A stretch of 64,000 bases of DNA from Pseudopyrenochaeta lycopersici (Eukaryota > Ascomycota > Dothideomycetes > Pleosporales > Pseudopyrenochaetaceae). The translations under genes were made by a program, and so were the position numbers. The stretch is from assembly GCA_003313425.1 (NCBI GenBank), contig NHZP01000003.1, positions 992,001-1,056,000 of the forward strand. The letters are read 5' to 3'. Position 1 is the stretch's first letter. Each line of letters opens with the position of its first letter. Below the pieces are notes generated by a model that saw only the letters and a list, made by a program, of their open reading frames with translations, was not told the DNA's origin and ran no database searches. Below are positions 21,800-31,253 of the stretch, in pieces.

Positions 21800-22711
21800 G
21801 TTTCTTGCTTGACTATTTCTCTGAAGCAGCGAAAGCTATTCTCCCACAACGCCTCGTACGAGATGTATGCGCAAACAGAAGGGCGTCGCAAGGCTGGATT
21901 CTCTGTACGCCAGCATAGTTCGACACCTAAAGCTGTATTTGTATTTTACGGCAATTGCCCATGCGGTTGAGCCTCATCAACATCACAGTCTAGATCAAGT
22001 TTGTCAGGCATTGGTGGCGTAAAATTGCGGGAAGAAAGTGTGCCCATGGCTGCTTCCAGAGGCTCCCTTCAAGCAGTAGTTAGCGAACACGAAACTGTGC
22101 TTCTCAGAAGGTCCGAACTAGGGTGTGGCGTTCTACACTTGCATGGAAGCGATACGGTCGATTCTCGAACTGGCGAACTCTTGCTGATCATCTTACGATT
22201 TGAGAAATCTTTTGGCAGAGTTTCATAGAGCGGCGAATGCGCAAGGAGCTGCTGGGAGACCGCTATCATATTTTAAAGGTAGAATAGTTTGATCAATCGT
22301 GCAGTTGGCGGCTGGGAATTCTAATCACCTGAAGATATTCAGCCTCGACTTTCCACGTTCTCTCAGCCTCCCTTGCCGTTGCGGTTCAATTGTCCAGCCT
22401 GTCAATGTTGGACCATGCTGAAGCCTCGCTCGCTTAACTCTCATGCACATTGGACGCCTCAAGGAGGACCTACTTCAGCTGGCTGAGCATCATGCCGAGA
22501 AAGGTCGGCTTCCTGTACCGATCAGTTCGTAGCCAACCTTGCAAGGTAGAAAACTGAGAATTTGCAGCTAAGGATACTCGAAAGTCTGATAGATAGCTGC
22601 CAAAGATGCAACTCCTACCTAGTGTCTAAATTACTCGAATCAAGTCTCGGCCTGGCCCGCTCAGAGCGCCTTCACAAAGTGTTGATTTACGCGCAAAAGG
22701 CTGTTTGGCTA
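21800..22711. other. Intergenic, 0.9 kb, no gene recognised
   Basis: This lies between two minus-strand genes. No credible reading frame is present. It may hide the missing first exon of the mucin-like gene. A 14-base word (ggcacactttcttc, read on the minus strand) occurs both here near 22020-22040 and inside exon 1 of that gene near 21740-21750, probably by chance. Confidence 0.45.
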
Positions 22712-24121
22712 TCACTCCACATCCTCACTGTCCTCTCCATCTTCATCATCAGAATGGAGAAGAGTGTTCAGAGCCGCAATTCTCCTGACGTAGATGTCGC
22801 GTTCAAGCTCCGGCAAATCCTTGAGGCGCTGAATGAAGGATAGGCTTATGTGGTCGTCTTCGATGTAGAGCCAATAATTCCGTGCAATATCAGTCGCTAA
22901 GATATCTTTCAAGCGTTCTTGAGCAGGAAGACACGGCCGTTGCGATTCGTACGCAAGACACGCGAAAGCCATGATATGCAACATATCCCAAGGTGCAAAG
23001 CGTTCCAGTTTATCGAGTATGTGATCGAGAAGATCCGTCATGTCTAGTTTCTGCCCGGTAACCCAAGCGGAGACAATCTGTTCAAACGCTTGTTGTATCT
23101 CCTCCTTTTCTTCTGGATGCTTGAGCCCGAACTCTCCGCTCTCCAGATACTCAGCGATATAAACAAATTGATCAGGCTCAATGTCAACAAAAGCTGGATG
23201 AGACAGTATCCATAAGCCCTCATCATTGTGACTGAAATGCATAATCCCGGTCCTTACGTCTCTAAAGTAAGGGCGATTCCATACCCAGCTGCGGTGCACC
23301 ATTCGCTCCTCATTCTCAGAACCAATATAAATCAAGACAAATTCTTTGCTTGCTGCACTAAATACCATTAGTCAAAAACTCAGAAAATTCTGTTAATGAA
23401 CTTACAGATCGCCATCAACAACATCGCTAGTTGGGATAGACGAGCTCTTGCTAAGCCTGTCCCAATGAAGTAGATTGTCAGAAAGCGATCCTACAGGGAA
23501 GTGTGAAGACGAGCTCTTTTCTGGAGCAGTAAGGGGCTTATCACAGTATCCTATCAAAGGGGAGCATTTATTATGCCTGCTAGGCAAACATTCATCCTCA
23601 AAAGGCGGTGATACTGGAGTGTTGTGGCGTTCGTGACATCGAGAAGGCTGTGCAGATCCAGGCGAGAGAGAAATATCTAGACTTGTACGTCCTCGATGCC
23701 GCACCTTGGGGTCGTCTCTATCCGTCTTGGGACCAACCTTCATACCGTTTTCTCGCTCTGACTGCTTGAATGGTGGCAAAGCTGGTGTTTGATGCTGTGT
23801 GGGTGTCTTTCCATAGAAAGTTTTCCGACTGTCATGAATTGCCCATCGCAAATCAGGATCATCCATGTCGTCTTCGGACACCACATCTGCATCTTCCGAG
23901 TCCGACGATATCACTGTGACCATTTTCCCTACTTGGGCTTTCCAATGCTCCAGACCAAGGCCTGCTTCAAGTGCAGAATTAGCGATGGCGTAAGCTTCCC
24001 CAAGGCCAGGTATACTCGCAACAATGCCCTCGTTCTCGAAAGGCGCAAACGGATTGTACTCATGCATCTCAGTAGCAAGAGCCCAATGGCTGGCAAAATC
24101 AGAACTTCCCTTATATCCCAT
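22712..24121 (-). CDS. BTB/POZ-domain protein of unknown function
   Basis: Two exons (23406-24121, 22712-23357) joined by a 48-nt intron with a CTAAT branch encode 453 residues. The N-terminal half is polar, with an acidic patch (SSDSEDADVVSEDDMDD) and many Ser/Pro residues. The second half begins with a BTB-like core: DVVDGDL, FVLIYIGSENEERMVHRSWVWNRPYF and FVDIEPDQFVYIAEYLESGEFG, which correspond to the strands and helices used for dimerisation in fungal BTB proteins. The HDD motif typical of cullin-3 adaptors is not evident. The C-terminus is a run of Asp/Glu (HSDDEDGEDSEDVE). A role in protein interaction is likely; the partner is unknown. An upstream ATG-ATG at about 24220 has an open stretch but cannot be spliced in phase, so I start at 24121. 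Confidence 0.65.
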
Positions 24122-25231
24122 GAATTAGTCACACTCACAATTCAAATGTCTCTGCGATGCGCAAGACCAGTGTGACGTATCCGAGGGGACGGCTCCTGAG
24201 GAACTCTGCTGGCGCGACATCATCCGTACATATGACTGCAGGCCATATTGGCATCTTCGATCCGGATGCACGGTAATGGATCAAGGATCCTGGTGTATAT
24301 TGGGTCATGATTGCTCAAGTTTTTGGGAAAGAGGCCCGGTGATATTGGACTGGATGAGCGATAAAAATCAAGGTAGATAATCACCGTAGCTATCGCTTTG
24401 CAAAAGATATAGGACACAGCTTTGATGATCGAGCCGGAAAGATGGGCCCCGATGAGTCTCCAGAATCGTCATTCGAATGTGTCTAAGCGTTCAAGATGTG
24501 ACACAGGAGAGATATCCAGATCTGGATATCAATCAAAATAAACGGAATATTAAGAAGAAAACTCCTTGATATCGTGTTGTCTTAGCGTATTTGAACACGA
24601 TTCGGTAACATTCTAAGGTGGAGTTGAGGTGGACGGACAGGAAATTGTTGAACGTTCAAGGGCAGAAACAACGAGAAAGCTGAGAAAATGTAATGGTAAA
24701 CTTAGAATAGATAAGGGAGCAGGGTAAAACTAAAAATGGCATGTATTAATGTGGCTAGTCAGCTATATATAAGGTGAATTCTGAGATACTTTGGTGATTA
24801 GAAAGGTCCTTGTCGAGGCGGGGGTGTATCACAGTGAGTGTAGTGTGAGTGAGTGACAAAGTTGAATTGTAATCTCATGATCTTTTGAAGCCATAATTTG
24901 GAGGATGGTCGCCATAATAATACAGAGCGTGGTGTTAGGCCTCGACGACTTGATTGATGATGGATAAGCGAAGCTGCAAGTTGAAGGGTGCGGAGTTCGA
25001 AGCTCGGAGGTTTACATAAGCTGCCCGCGACCTCCCAACGAACATCTGGCATCAAGCTGTCGACCACAATTTCACAACGCGCATATCCGTTCGCTATTCA
25101 CACAAAAGTAGTCTCAGGGCACACTTCAACATACCTGATCCGGGCTGAACGCTGAAACTCGCGATTTGGCAACGACTGCCTCCGCCCATATACACTCCGC
25201 TCTCCACCACAAGCCTTCCACAACCGCAACT
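24122..25231. other. Divergent intergenic region before SEC11
   Basis: A 1.1-kb AT-rich region between the BTB gene and SEC11. No gene is supported. Several short AT-rich stretches near 24540-24770 could form a core promoter or leader; nothing definite can be assigned. Confidence 0.5.
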
Positions 25232-25869
25232 ATGCTTGGTCTCAGCGCAATGCAGCCACGGCAGCTAGCCGCCCAAGTCCTTAACTTTGCGCTTGTCCTC
25301 TCAACGGCCTTCATGCTATGGAAAGGTCTTTCAGTGGTTAGCGACTCGCCGTCGCCAATTGTAGTGGTTCTTTCCGGATCTATGGAGCCCGCTTTCCAAA
25401 GAGGAGACTTGCTCTTTTTGTGGAATAGGGGACTGGATACGCAGGTTGGAGAGATTGTGGTGTACAAAGTCAAGGGCAAGGATATCCCAATTGTGCATCG
25501 CGTGGTCAGGAGATATGGAGGAGAGTGAGTATACTTTTCCCCGAACCTGGCAGGGCCACAGAAACACAGTCTGCGACTGTGGCCTGATTTTTAAAGAAAA
25601 TTCTTCTGGCACGAGGAACTTTTGGCTGACTGTAATGTAGCAAAACTCCTCTCCGTCTGCTCACCAAAGGTGACAACAATCTTGCAGACGACACCGAGCT
25701 CTACGCTGCGGGCCAGTCGTTCCTGAACCGCAAAGAAGATGTGATTGGAAGTGTGGTCGGCTTCATTCCCTTCGTCGGATACGTTACCATCCTATTGAGC
25801 GAACACCCATGGTTGAAGCAAGTCATGCTGGGGATGATGGGGTTGATGGTGGTGTTACAGAGAGAATGA
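25232..25869 (+). CDS. SEC11: Signal peptidase complex catalytic subunit
   Basis: Two exons (25232-25524, 25641-25869) encode 173 residues, close to yeast Sec11 (167). It is the ER membrane serine protease that removes signal peptides from secretory proteins. Visible are an N-terminal membrane anchor (about residues 14-33), the catalytic serine in VVLSGSMEP (Ser50), the catalytic histidine in IPIVHRVV (His89) and the aspartates Asp109 (TKGDNN) and Asp115. The spacing Ser-His-Asp-Asp of 39, 20 and 6 equals that of the yeast enzyme. A C-terminal hydrophobic segment ends in VVLQRE. The start is the first ATG; the frame is open upstream only from a TTG. The 116-nt intron has donor gtgagt and acceptor atgtag. 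Confidence 0.94.
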
Positions 25870-26734
25870 CAGCAGATCAGAAAGACAAACTTGCATAGTA
25901 AATCAACCCAAAAGGATAGGCGCGTGAAATACGCAGACTCGATTGCAGGTCTGCAAATCCCAGCGTCAGTTCGTGCTCAAGGCTTCCTAAGGCGGCAAAG
26001 CATGATGCTTCGGTCACACTTCAGACAGTCACTCCCTTTGGGAGTTAAAATATATACCCATTCTAGTTGCTTTCCCATATGGTGCCGGTATTTTTAGTGC
26101 TTTCCGTGACATACCAACATTCACAACCTTAGCCTTTAGACTGCGAAGTGCCAATCTAATGGTCCTACTGTCGAGCAGCTTGTTACAGCACGCCCGCCGT
26201 ATCTCAAAGTCCGAACGAAAGGCCGACGGAGCGAGGGGATGCTAAGTGTCTTTTTTCTGTGGTGCCAGCGAAAGCACAATTATATCACTCATCTGTCTAT
26301 CATCAGTGGGGAGCGAACATAGAAGTTACACCGAATTGTTTCGGGGCTATTCCTGCCAAGTCTTACGCACGAATACTCTGGTGCTACGGCTGAATGTCGT
26401 GCTGTCTAGGCCAGGTGAACCAGTACGACAATCTAAGCCTGCTGGTCACGACGACAAATCACGTTAATGGCTGCGAGACTCAAGGTAAGTCACAGCGGCT
26501 TGAACAGAGGTCTCGTAGTATTAGTAAGCATTATACAAGGCTATAACTGAGTTCTCTCGTGTCGCTACTTGTCAGCAATTTCGTCATGAAAAGCCCAAAA
26601 TGATGATTGTGATTCCTGATACGTTCCTTGAAGCAAATTCCACTTCATACTATTGGTTACTGGAAGTAGCCCCCTCGGATCGCACCACCCCAGCAAGCCA
26701 TTTACAGAAGCAAAAGAAAGCAAAATAATCAACT
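25870..26734. other. Intergenic, SEC11 3' flank
   Basis: 865 bases without a supported gene. It holds the SEC11 3' flank and, on the minus strand, the downstream side of the tRNA-like element, including a TTTT run (AAAA at 26722-26725). Confidence 0.5.
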
Positions 26735-26888
26735 TGCGCAGTACGGGGCTTGAACCTGGTTGGAATCCACAATGAGCGCATATAGTACACAAAATCCTAT
26801 TCTGGAACTCGTGACGCACCCGTGACCCCGGCCTCCTTCGCGCTTCATACGATGGGGAGGCGATACCCTTCCACTGGGCTAACGGCGC
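26735..26888 (-). tRNA. Disrupted tRNA-like gene, anticodon unclear
   Basis: Read on the minus strand, this starts GCGCCGT and ends ACTGCGC-A, forming a 7-bp acceptor stem with one mismatch. It has a good A box (TTAGCCCAGTGG) inside a D arm GCCC-loop-GGGT and a good B box (GGTTCAAGCCC). The T stem could be ACGGG with CCCGT, but about 65 extra bases lie between its two sides. An anticodon stem GCCTC/GAGGC encloses an oversized 20-nt loop containing CCCAT, without the usual U33, so the anticodon cannot be assigned. A TTTT Pol III terminator follows ten bases after the 3' end. It may be a tRNA gene broken by an insertion, a pseudogene, or a tRNA-derived Pol III element. Total length is 154 nt against about 72-100 for a normal gene. 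Confidence 0.4.
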
Positions 26889-27588
26889 CTAGCGTTTGTT
26901 GATGAATTGACTGCTTTAATATGGAGATGATATACAGGAAACTTTGTGTGTAACTCAAGGTAACAAGTTAGCGGAGGCGATGAAGGTAGGGAAGGCGCAT
27001 AGGCGAATGCGGGTTCCCATGGCGGTCAAGGCAACTGCGAAGAGAAAGTGCCGAGGACGAGACTGGAAGGTAGGATGCACGAATGCAAAGAATATTAGCA
27101 GGATATTATTGCAATTTTAGTTCATTGTAAGTAGTACCAGCTCGGGCTCTTGTATTGGAGCATAAGGAGGATTTGAGCTGGGATTCGAAATACGAAGGCA
27201 TGAGCAGCTCTACGCTGACAACCTAATTATTCATAGTAAACACATACACAATGCAGCATCACTATCGCAAGTTTAAATCGTAGCAGCAAAGCTTTTTCAT
27301 ACCGCAAACTGACTAGTGTACATAGACTTGGTCATGAGCTTCGTGATGTCTTCCGCGTGGAGAGTGTGACATTGACGCCAAACATCATGACCGCGTAGCG
27401 CGAGCTGCACTGCGGCCGTTTCGAAATGAACCACAGATTTGCTAGCCGATCTCCGTAAAGAAACCCATTAATATCACAAAGGAACTGAGGCCTGGTAGCC
27501 CAAGCCGTCCGAGACACCATGACCGCCGAACAATAGAGCTCATGCAAAATCTTGCACGGGTGTAGAGAGCACAAATAAGGTGCTTGCT
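26889..27588. other. Intergenic, NHP6 3' flank
   Basis: 700 bases without a supported gene, between the tRNA-like element and the NHP6 stop codon. Confidence 0.5.
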
Positions 27589-28063
27589 CTACTCAGACTC
27601 CTCTTCCTCTTCCTCGCCGGCCTGGGTTCATTAGCCGAACCGTTCTCGAACAGTGAGACAGAGCAACTTACAGCATAGGCGGCCTTCTCCTCTTCGTAGC
27701 GCTTCTTGTCGGCAGCGGCCTTGGCCTCATAGGGAGTGCGCTGCTTCTCAGAGAGAGCCTTCCACTTCTCACCCAAAAGCTTGCCGACCTCGCCTATGGA
27801 TGATTAGTATTGATCGTGAAAAGTCGCTGGAAATTGCAAACTCACCGAACTTGATGCCAGGATTGTCCTCACGGACCTTCTCGCGCTGCTCGTTGGCGAA
27901 GAACATGTAGGCAGAAAGACCACGCTTGGGCGCGTTAGGGTCTGCCATTTGTTAGAAATGAAGCCAAAGAATGAATGCACGTGAGCTCACCCTTCTTCTT
28001 CTTGCCGCCGGCCTCGGCCTTAGCGGCCTTGCCTTTTCCGCGGGTGGACTTCTCCTTTGGCAT
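27589..28063 (-). CDS. NHP6: HMG-box chromatin protein, Nhp6-like
   Basis: Four small exons (27991-28063, 27846-27941, 27793-27846 region continuing to 27672-27793, and 27589-27621; that is, exon 3 is 27672-27793) encode 107 residues with all phases consistent. The protein has a basic leader ([15 protein letters not shown]... GGKKKK), one HMG box at about residues 25-95 starting [20 protein letters not shown] and ending [12 protein letters not shown], and an acidic tail [10 protein letters not shown]. That layout is typical of filamentous-fungal Nhp6/HMGB homologues: sequence-nonspecific DNA bending, cofactor of FACT in nucleosome reorganisation. The intercalating hydrophobic residues of the box (Met-Phe-Phe, Ile) are retained. 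Introns are 48-50 nt. The acidic tail distinguishes it from yeast Nhp6A/B, which lack one. Confidence 0.92.
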
Positions 28064-29771
28064 ATTGGTGGTAGATGGCTGTTGTATGTTGTTAGTAGCT
28101 GGTTTGACCTACCAAGGGCGTGTGGGCAGAGAAAGAACAAGGAGAAAGGAAGTGCGTGTTAAACAGCGCAGAAGCGCAGGTGAGGCCAAAATTGGTGGGT
28201 CGTCTGGTTCAACATTGGGAGTGCGTGAGTGAGGGACAGTGCTATGCTGCTGTGCTTCTCCGCTGCTCTGCGCGTTGGGTGACGCGGTCGCAGAACACCA
28301 CAACATGACGCGATGGTGCGCGATTTTGCGATAATGGAAGGTGCAGGTACTTACAGATGTCTCTGGAAACGGTAATTTCAAGTTGGTTGATTGAGGTCTG
28401 TTTTGCGGTCAGTATGCGCCTGGTAGTGAGCAATGGCGACGGCGATGAACAGGAAGTTGAACGCGATGACGGTCGAAAGATGAAGAAAAGAAGGCGATGA
28501 GCGACGTCGGTGGGCGAATTGAGGCGGGGAAAAAAGCGTGGAAAAAAGGGTGGATGATGTGGATGTTGCTGTTGTTAAGGCGACTTCATGAAATGCAACC
28601 GAGTACTCACCAAACGCGTTTTGCAGGCAAAAGTTGTATGCGTGGATTTGGTAGGGAAATGGGTGAGGAGCTCCTGCGCAGCAAAAGCGAGGGCAGCAGC
28701 GCGACTACCAAATCCGCCAGGGCTCGCTTAGTCAGGCAGGCACGCTTTCCGCTTGTTTTGCTACGGCATCGCACCGCACCCGGACCACGACCCCTCCTTC
28801 CTGGAGCCATGGCTGCTGCCTCTCCTCACCATTCGGGCTGCAGATTACAGCAACTTGGAGAGAGCTTCATGGGCGTGTCTTGAGCAGTCTGATGCAAACC
28901 CCGACATGCTGCGATATGTTTGCGCTGTTCACCACTCGGGCTGCGCAGTGTCTTGCTAGGACATTCGGCCCATCCCTGGGGGCGAGGCGCCCTTCGTTCT
29001 TTCCTGCGAGTTTCATGTTTGGTTAGATTGCACGCAGAAGACCACGCTCTATCATTCGCTGGAGCGCACAGAATGCGGCCCTTGACGTTATCTTAATGGC
29101 GCGGCTGGCTGATGTTGTTCCCCTAAGCACCAAGCTCTCAGCACCCAGCACCCATCATCCGGTCGCGCAACCCGCTACTGGAAGGGAGGTGCTGCAGGCA
29201 ATCTTTCCATCCCCCCTCGACAAGCCGCTCAGTACATGAGCCTAATGTCAGCCTGCTCAATGTGGCTCACCCTACAGCGGTGAGACTTTCTCTGCGACAT
29301 TGATGTTCGTTTACGCGAGCTGTTGGGACACGCAGCCTCGAGCCCGCTTCCGGCGACAGAGACGGGTGCTTGTGTGACCAGACCATATAGAGCACAAGTT
29401 CCATGCCCGCTGCAGCACCACGATTGATCTTGACTGACTTGCAAAGTTTGGAGAAGCCGAGGCGGTCGAAAAAACAGTTTCAACCATCCCCCTAGCGTCG
29501 TATGGAGATTTTCTGATGTGTTATGACATGGGAAAGTCGCCCCCGCCGAGCTCACTCCTCAGAGGCAAGCGCGCCTCGCCGTCGTTGCGCCAAAGTCCCC
29601 TACACGTCATCACCATCATATCAGCACCTGAAGGCACAAACTTGACTCATCTTTGAACCATCCATCCCTGGCAAACTAAACTACCGCATTATAGCAATCA
29701 TCACAGACACAGTTGCATTCGTGGTCATTGCTCTGGCAACCACCATGATGCTTGCAATCAACAAACAATGA
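28064..29771. other. Intergenic, 1.7 kb, NHP6 upstream region
   Basis: No gene is supported. Open frames near 28500-28880 (+) and 29230-29555 (-) have no family content or start with non-ATG codons. GC content rises towards 28700-29600. It may include a long NHP6 leader. Confidence 0.45.
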
Positions 29772-30093
29772 CTAGAGCTTCATCGAATACCCCACAATGG
29801 TATCACATAACACAACATGATTGTGGAACTCGACATCGCGCCCCCTCATCACAATCTCCCGTGTGCCCAACGTGAACCGCCTTGTCTTGCCGAGAGACTT
29901 TCAGAAACTTTTCGCCCTCGCTGAAAGAATCGTAAATGGCCTTCAACGTCTCTAGGCTGTAACAGACGCTAATCGAGAGTGCTGTATCCTGATGTCCCAT
30001 CACATATGCTAGTACATACGTTTGTTGTAGACGTGCGCGAGTCTCACTTGCCTTGGCGCAAGTTGGTTTCCATCGCATTTCGCGCAGTACCAA
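29772..30093 (-). pseudogene. Possible frameshifted coding remnant
   Basis: On the minus strand a frame from an ATG near 30078 reads a natural-looking sequence (RLQQTYVLAYVMGHQDTA, LETLKAIYDSFSEGEKF) and then turns into a Cys-rich, less natural tail. In the next frame, starting just after that point, a second natural-looking stretch (KTRRFTLGTREIVMRGRD, then FHNHVVLCDTIVGYSMKL) runs to a TAG at 29772-29774. No GT-AG intron of normal size joins the two, so a small indel is the simplest explanation. I do not recognise the family. It lies 70-390 bp beyond the CENP-H stop codon on the same strand. It could instead be an exon of an unrecognised gene. Confidence 0.3.
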
Positions 30094-30139
30094 CTACTGC
30101 ATAGCTTTTTCTTTCGGCTCGCTATCCAAGTCCGAGTTG

Positions 30140-30164
30140 TCATTCGACTTTCATTCGACTTTCA
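30140..30164 (-). repeat. 11-bp tandem repeat at the CENP-H stop codon
   Basis: The unit tcattcgactt occurs at 30140-30150 and 30151-30161 and is followed by another tca at 30162-30164, which is the stop codon on the minus strand. Because the unit is 11 bp, the minus strand gets TGA at offsets 0, 11 and 22, i.e. one in each reading frame. Confidence 0.85.
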
Positions 30165-31023
30165 TCCGTCCTCCTCATCGTCCATGACCAGCTCGGTCAA
30201 GCCCTCGTCTGCTGCCCAGTTGATGCCACTGCCAACGATCATGGCCGAGAGGATTCCTTTCAGCGTCTTTGCCCGTCTTCTTGAGTCCTTGAGCCCCTTC
30301 TCGGCGGCGTCAACCTGTTCACGAAGCTGGGGATCCTCAATGTCTTTTGCTGATTGCGATTTCATTTCTTCAGCCAATGCAAGCATTGTCTGCGATAGCT
30401 CTTGGTTTTTCCGATTTGCGATAATGTTTCCCTCCTCCGCCACGCTTAGGGCGCGAGTAGACGAAGCAAGTTCGGTACTTAGGGACCCATGAATTAAGGA
30501 AACAGTATCATTCTCTGCAATCAACGGGAGTAAACGCCTGGCGCATGTGAGACAAGCTTCAGTGTCGATGCGCTGGAAACTCACTTTTCAGCAAACCCCG
30601 TGCGTTCGCCTCCATGAACAGCTTTGAGGACAGGATCCATGACTAGCACATTGTGCGTGATCCCGTTCCGTATCTCATACTCTGCCTTCGCTTCCATGGC
30701 TTCGCGCTGAGCGATGGTCAGCTGCTCTTGCAGGGCATCATCTGAGAGTGCTGACACGTCCAGCACGTGTTCTATGTAGCGAAATTAGTTACCAACAACA
30801 TGAGACATGCATGACGAAAAGGTGTACCTGACTGCTGTGCCTGAAGGAGGCTCTGCTGTAATTCAAGCTCTCGCAGCTGGTCGTAGAGCTCAAGGGCGAG
30901 CATCTCGGTTTCAGAAAACGCGAACGCGTCGCTGTGGCTTGTTTGGAGCAGATCCGCATAGTCGTTAGAATCCTGCGCTTTTACAGTCGCATCTACCATT
31001 TCAGCATCTTCCTTAGTAGACAT
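30162..31023 (-). CDS. Kinetochore subunit, CENP-H (Fta3/Mcm16) family
   Basis: Three exons (30828-31023, 30585-30771, 30162-30537) encode 252 residues. The N-terminal two thirds is helical and coiled-coil-like (ALELYDQLRELELQQSLLQAQQ; QLTIAQREAMEAKAEYEIRNGI). The C-terminal block LKDSRRRAKTLKGILSAMIVGSGINWAADEGLTELVMDDEE is the conserved CENP-H signature found in fungal and animal members of the constitutive centromere-associated network (the CENP-H/I/K module), which links centromeric chromatin to the outer kinetochore. The ATG is at 31023; the frame extends upstream only to a non-ATG codon. It is divergent from ATG11 with 230 bp between start codons, and that promoter carries an ACGCGT MluI box and an ACGCGG variant. 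Confidence 0.82.
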
Positions 31024-31253
31024 GTTGCCTGTCAAAAAAATGTGGAGTTAATTTGATTGTGCGACTGACACCGTAGTCCATCTGACCTAACGCGTCCTTC
31101 ACTATGATGCGGCAACGCGGGGCCCATGCGCCGAATCCTTGCGGATACGTGCCTTGGCGGGAGGGTACCTAACGCTCATGCTCCAGCTCCGGGCTGCAGC
31201 TTTCCTCTAGCTACGCCCACACAGGCGATCAAGCAGAGGGAGGGCAAGGCCGA
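31024..31253. promoter_or_regulatory. Shared CENP-H/ATG11 promoter with MluI-box-like sites
   Basis: A 230-bp divergent promoter. ACGCGT at 31090-31095 is a perfect MluI cell-cycle box and ACGCGG at 31115-31120 shares its core. In yeasts such sites bind MBF for G1/S expression, which would fit a kinetochore subunit; binding here is inference. Confidence 0.5.

Noticed and set aside
24122..24230. Upstream start for the BTB gene at the ATG-ATG near 24220
   Set aside because: The only possible intron leaves phase 1 where phase 2 is needed, so the frame cannot be joined.
27130..27230. Possible second tRNA near TTCGAATCCC on the minus strand
   Set aside because: There is B-box-like wording only; no acceptor or D-arm pairing could be made.
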